This document shows positions 5,801 to 7,422 of a stretch of DNA of 7,422 nucleotides, one piece after another. The notes beneath the pieces are model-generated. The model worked only from the letters and a program-made list of their open reading frames with translations, searched no databases and was not told where the DNA came from. This stretch comes from a bacterium (GTDB lineage Bacteria; Chloroflexota; Dormibacteria; UBA8260; Bog-877). How positions within the stretch are numbered: the first letter of the stretch is position 1; each line of letters opens with the position of its first letter. Both the position numbers and the translations under genes were made by a program. Where the stretch lies: contig JAJYWT010000022.1 in the NCBI GenBank assembly GCA_021791345.1, forward strand, positions 1-7,422, written 5' to 3'.

Positions 5801-7422
5801 TGCCGCGCCGGCCCCTGAGCCGCGGCGGGCAGCGGGGTGGCCGCGGGGTGGCCCAGAGCCGGGGTCTTTTCGACGTGGCGATCCTCAAGGCGGCCCTGCG
5901 GGGGTCGTTCGTCAAGCTGGACCCCCGGGTGCAGATCCGCAACCCGGTGATGTTCGTGGTCCTGGTGGGCACTGGGGGGACCCTGGCAGAGGCCATCCTC
6001 CACCCCTCGGTCTTCACCTGGAGCATCACCTGCTGGCTGTTCCTCACCGTCCTCTTCGCCAATTTCGCCGAGGCGATGGCGGAGGGACGGGGCAAGGCGC
6101 AGGCCGACACCCTGCGGCGCACCCGGTCCGAGACGAAGGCCCGCCGCCTTAGCCCCGACGGATCCGAGGAGCTCGTCCCCTCCGCCCAGCTCGCCACTGG
6201 AGACCTGGTGGTCTGTGAGGCTGGCGATCTCATTCCCTCGGATGGAGAGGTCATCGAGGGAATCGCCTCCGTCGACGAGTCCGCCATCACCGGGGAGTCG
6301 GCCCCGGTGATCCGGGAGTCGGGGGGCGACCGCTCGGCGGTCACCGGCGGGACCCGGGTGCTGTCGGATCGCATCGTGGTGCGCATCAGCGCCGCCGCCG
6401 GCAACACCTTCCTGGACCGGATGATCGCGCTGGTTGAGGGGGCCAACCGCCAGCGCACGCCCAACGAGATCGCCCTCGCCATCCTGCTGGCCGCCCTCAC
6501 CGTCATCTTCATCCCCGTGGTGGTCAGCCTCTATCCGTTCGCCAACTACGCCCACTCGCCGGTGTCGGTGGTGGTGCTGATCTCCCTTCTGGTCTGCCTC
6601 ATCCCCACCACCATCGGGGCCCTCCTCTCCGCGATCGGGATCGCCGGGATGGACCGTCTGGTACAGCGCAACGTCCTGGCCATGAGCGGGCGCGCGGTGG
6701 AGGCGGCGGGGGACGTCCAGACGCTGCTGCTGGACAAGACCGGCACCATCACCTTGGGCAACCGCATGGCGGCCGCCTTCTACCCGGTGGCGGGGTGCCC
6801 TGAGCGTGACCTGGCCGCGGCAGCTCTCCTCAGCTCGCTGGCGGATGAGACCCCGGAGGGGCGGTCGATCGTAACCCTGGCTCGGGAGCGGCACGACCTG
6901 GCGCCCACCTCCGCTCCCTCCGCGGCGCAGTTCGTGCCTTTCTCGGCCACCACCCGGATGTCGGGACTGGACCTGCCCGGACGCCAGGTGCGCAAGGGAG
7001 CGGCGGACGCGGTGCGCGGCTGGGTGACCGAGCAGGGAGGCAGCATCCCCGCCGACCTCGAGCCGGCGGTGCAGCGCCTGGCCGCCGAGGGGGCCACACC
7101 GCTGGTGGTCGCGGACGGGCCGAGGGTGCTTGGCGTGGTCGAGCTCAAGGACGTGGTCAAGCCGGGAATCCGGGCCCGCTTCGAGGAGCTCCGACAGGCC
7201 GGCATCCGCACCGTGATGATCACCGGCGACAACCCCCTCACCGCGGCCACCATCGCCCGGGAGGCGGGCGTCGACGACTTCCTGGCTGAGGCCACCCCCG
7301 AGACCAAGATGCGGCTCATTCGTGAAGAGCAGGAGGGGGGCAAGCTGGTGGCCATGACCGGGGACGGGACCAACGACGCTCCCGCCCTGGCGCAGGCGGA
7401 TGTCGGCCTGGCCATGAACACC
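5800..7422 (+). CDS. kdpB: Potassium-transporting ATPase ATP-binding subunit KdpB (partial, C-terminus beyond right edge)
   Basis: KdpB is the P-type ATPase catalytic subunit of KdpFABC, hydrolysing ATP to drive K+ import. There are 541 codons visible of roughly 680, ending in VGLAMNT, so the last TM helices are missing. Seen in order: a basic N-terminal tail (1-20); [20 protein letters not shown] (24-43) and TM helices from about 49 and 73; the actuator-domain TGES loop (164-167); the IPTTIG membrane motif (268-273); the phosphorylation site DKTGT (D312); nucleotide-domain residues FSATTRMSG (F381 onward) and KGAADAV (K399); [18 protein letters not shown]; and the hinge TGDGTNDAP (D522). S167 of TGES corresponds to E. 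coli S162, whose phosphorylation is known to inhibit the pump, so the same control is possible. The start ATG overlaps the kdpA stop and has its own ribosome binding site. kdpC is expected downstream but not in view. Confidence 0.97.
   Translation, partial: MPRRPLSRGGQRGGRGVAQSRGLFDVAILKAALRGSFVKLDPRVQIRNPVMFVVLVGTGGTLAEAILHPSVFTWSITCWLFLTVLFANFAEAMAEGRGKAQADTLRRTRSETKARRLSPDGSEELVPSAQLATGDLVVCEAGDLIPSDGEVIEGIASVDESAITGESAPVIRESGGDRSAVTGGTRVLSDRIVVRISAAAGNTFLDRMIALVEGANRQRTPNEIALAILLAALTVIFIPVVVSLYPFANYAHSPVSVVVLISLLVCLIPTTIGALLSAIGIAGMDRLVQRNVLAMSGRAVEAAGDVQTLLLDKTGTITLGNRMAAAFYPVAGCPERDLAAAALLSSLADETPEGRSIVTLARERHDLAPTSAPSAAQFVPFSATTRMSGLDLPGRQVRKGAADAVRGWVTEQGGSIPADLEPAVQRLAAEGATPLVVADGPRVLGVVELKDVVKPGIRARFEELRQAGIRTVMITGDNPLTAATIAREAGVDDFLAEATPETKMRLIREEQEGGKLVAMTGDGTNDAPALAQADVGLAMNT

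Noticed and set aside
5551..6894. 447-codon minus-strand frame antisense to kdpA/kdpB
   Set aside because: It has no domain motifs, the composition of an antisense shadow, and fully overlaps well-identified coding sequence.

Overview
The window is high-GC bacterial DNA. Coding is dense, codons mostly end in G or C, GTG starts are frequent and intergenic gaps are short. Nothing in it is taxon-specific. The protein styles (an actinobacterial-looking GT-C glycosyltransferase, a YeaO-type DUF488 protein, a kdpFAB operon with a small extra ORF) suggest a high-GC Terrabacteria lineage such as Actinomycetota, Chloroflexota or Dormibacterota. This placement is inference and no rRNA or marker gene is present to test it.

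Layout. At 1-576 (minus) lies the N-terminal part of a two-TM potassium channel with a cytoplasmic RCK/TrkA-N domain, cut by the left edge. A 109-bp divergent spacer separates it from a membrane GT-C glycosyltransferase at 686-2293 (plus), followed by a small DoxX-family membrane protein at 2351-2809 (plus). Two minus-strand genes converge on DoxX: a 211-aa protein with an unfamiliar N-terminal module fused to a DUF488 domain (3161-3796), and downstream of it a 99-aa zinc-ribbon protein (2819-3118). A 141-bp divergent spacer (3797-3937) then leads into the kdp operon, which runs off the right edge: a 27-aa hydrophobic ORF (3938-4021), kdpF (4018-4107), kdpA (4109-5800) and kdpB (5800 to the end, about 541 codons visible).

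How the genes work together. KdpF, KdpA and KdpB form most of the high-affinity, ATP-driven K+ uptake pump. KdpA is the channel-like K+ subunit, KdpB the P-type ATPase and KdpF the small stabilising peptide. KdpC and any KdpD/KdpE regulators must lie outside the window. The kdp genes overlap or abut, which implies translational coupling. The channel at the left edge is also K+-related but is 3.3 kb away and transcribed in the opposite direction, so it is not part of the operon. The middle genes have no evident functional tie to potassium.

The points most worth a second look are the 27-aa membrane ORF overlapping the start of kdpF, a tandem TTGAC repeat enclosed by a 7-bp inverted repeat upstream of it, and the DUF488 fusion. 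No mobile element, CRISPR array, tRNA or rRNA was seen. No stretch longer than 300 bases lacks a gene.
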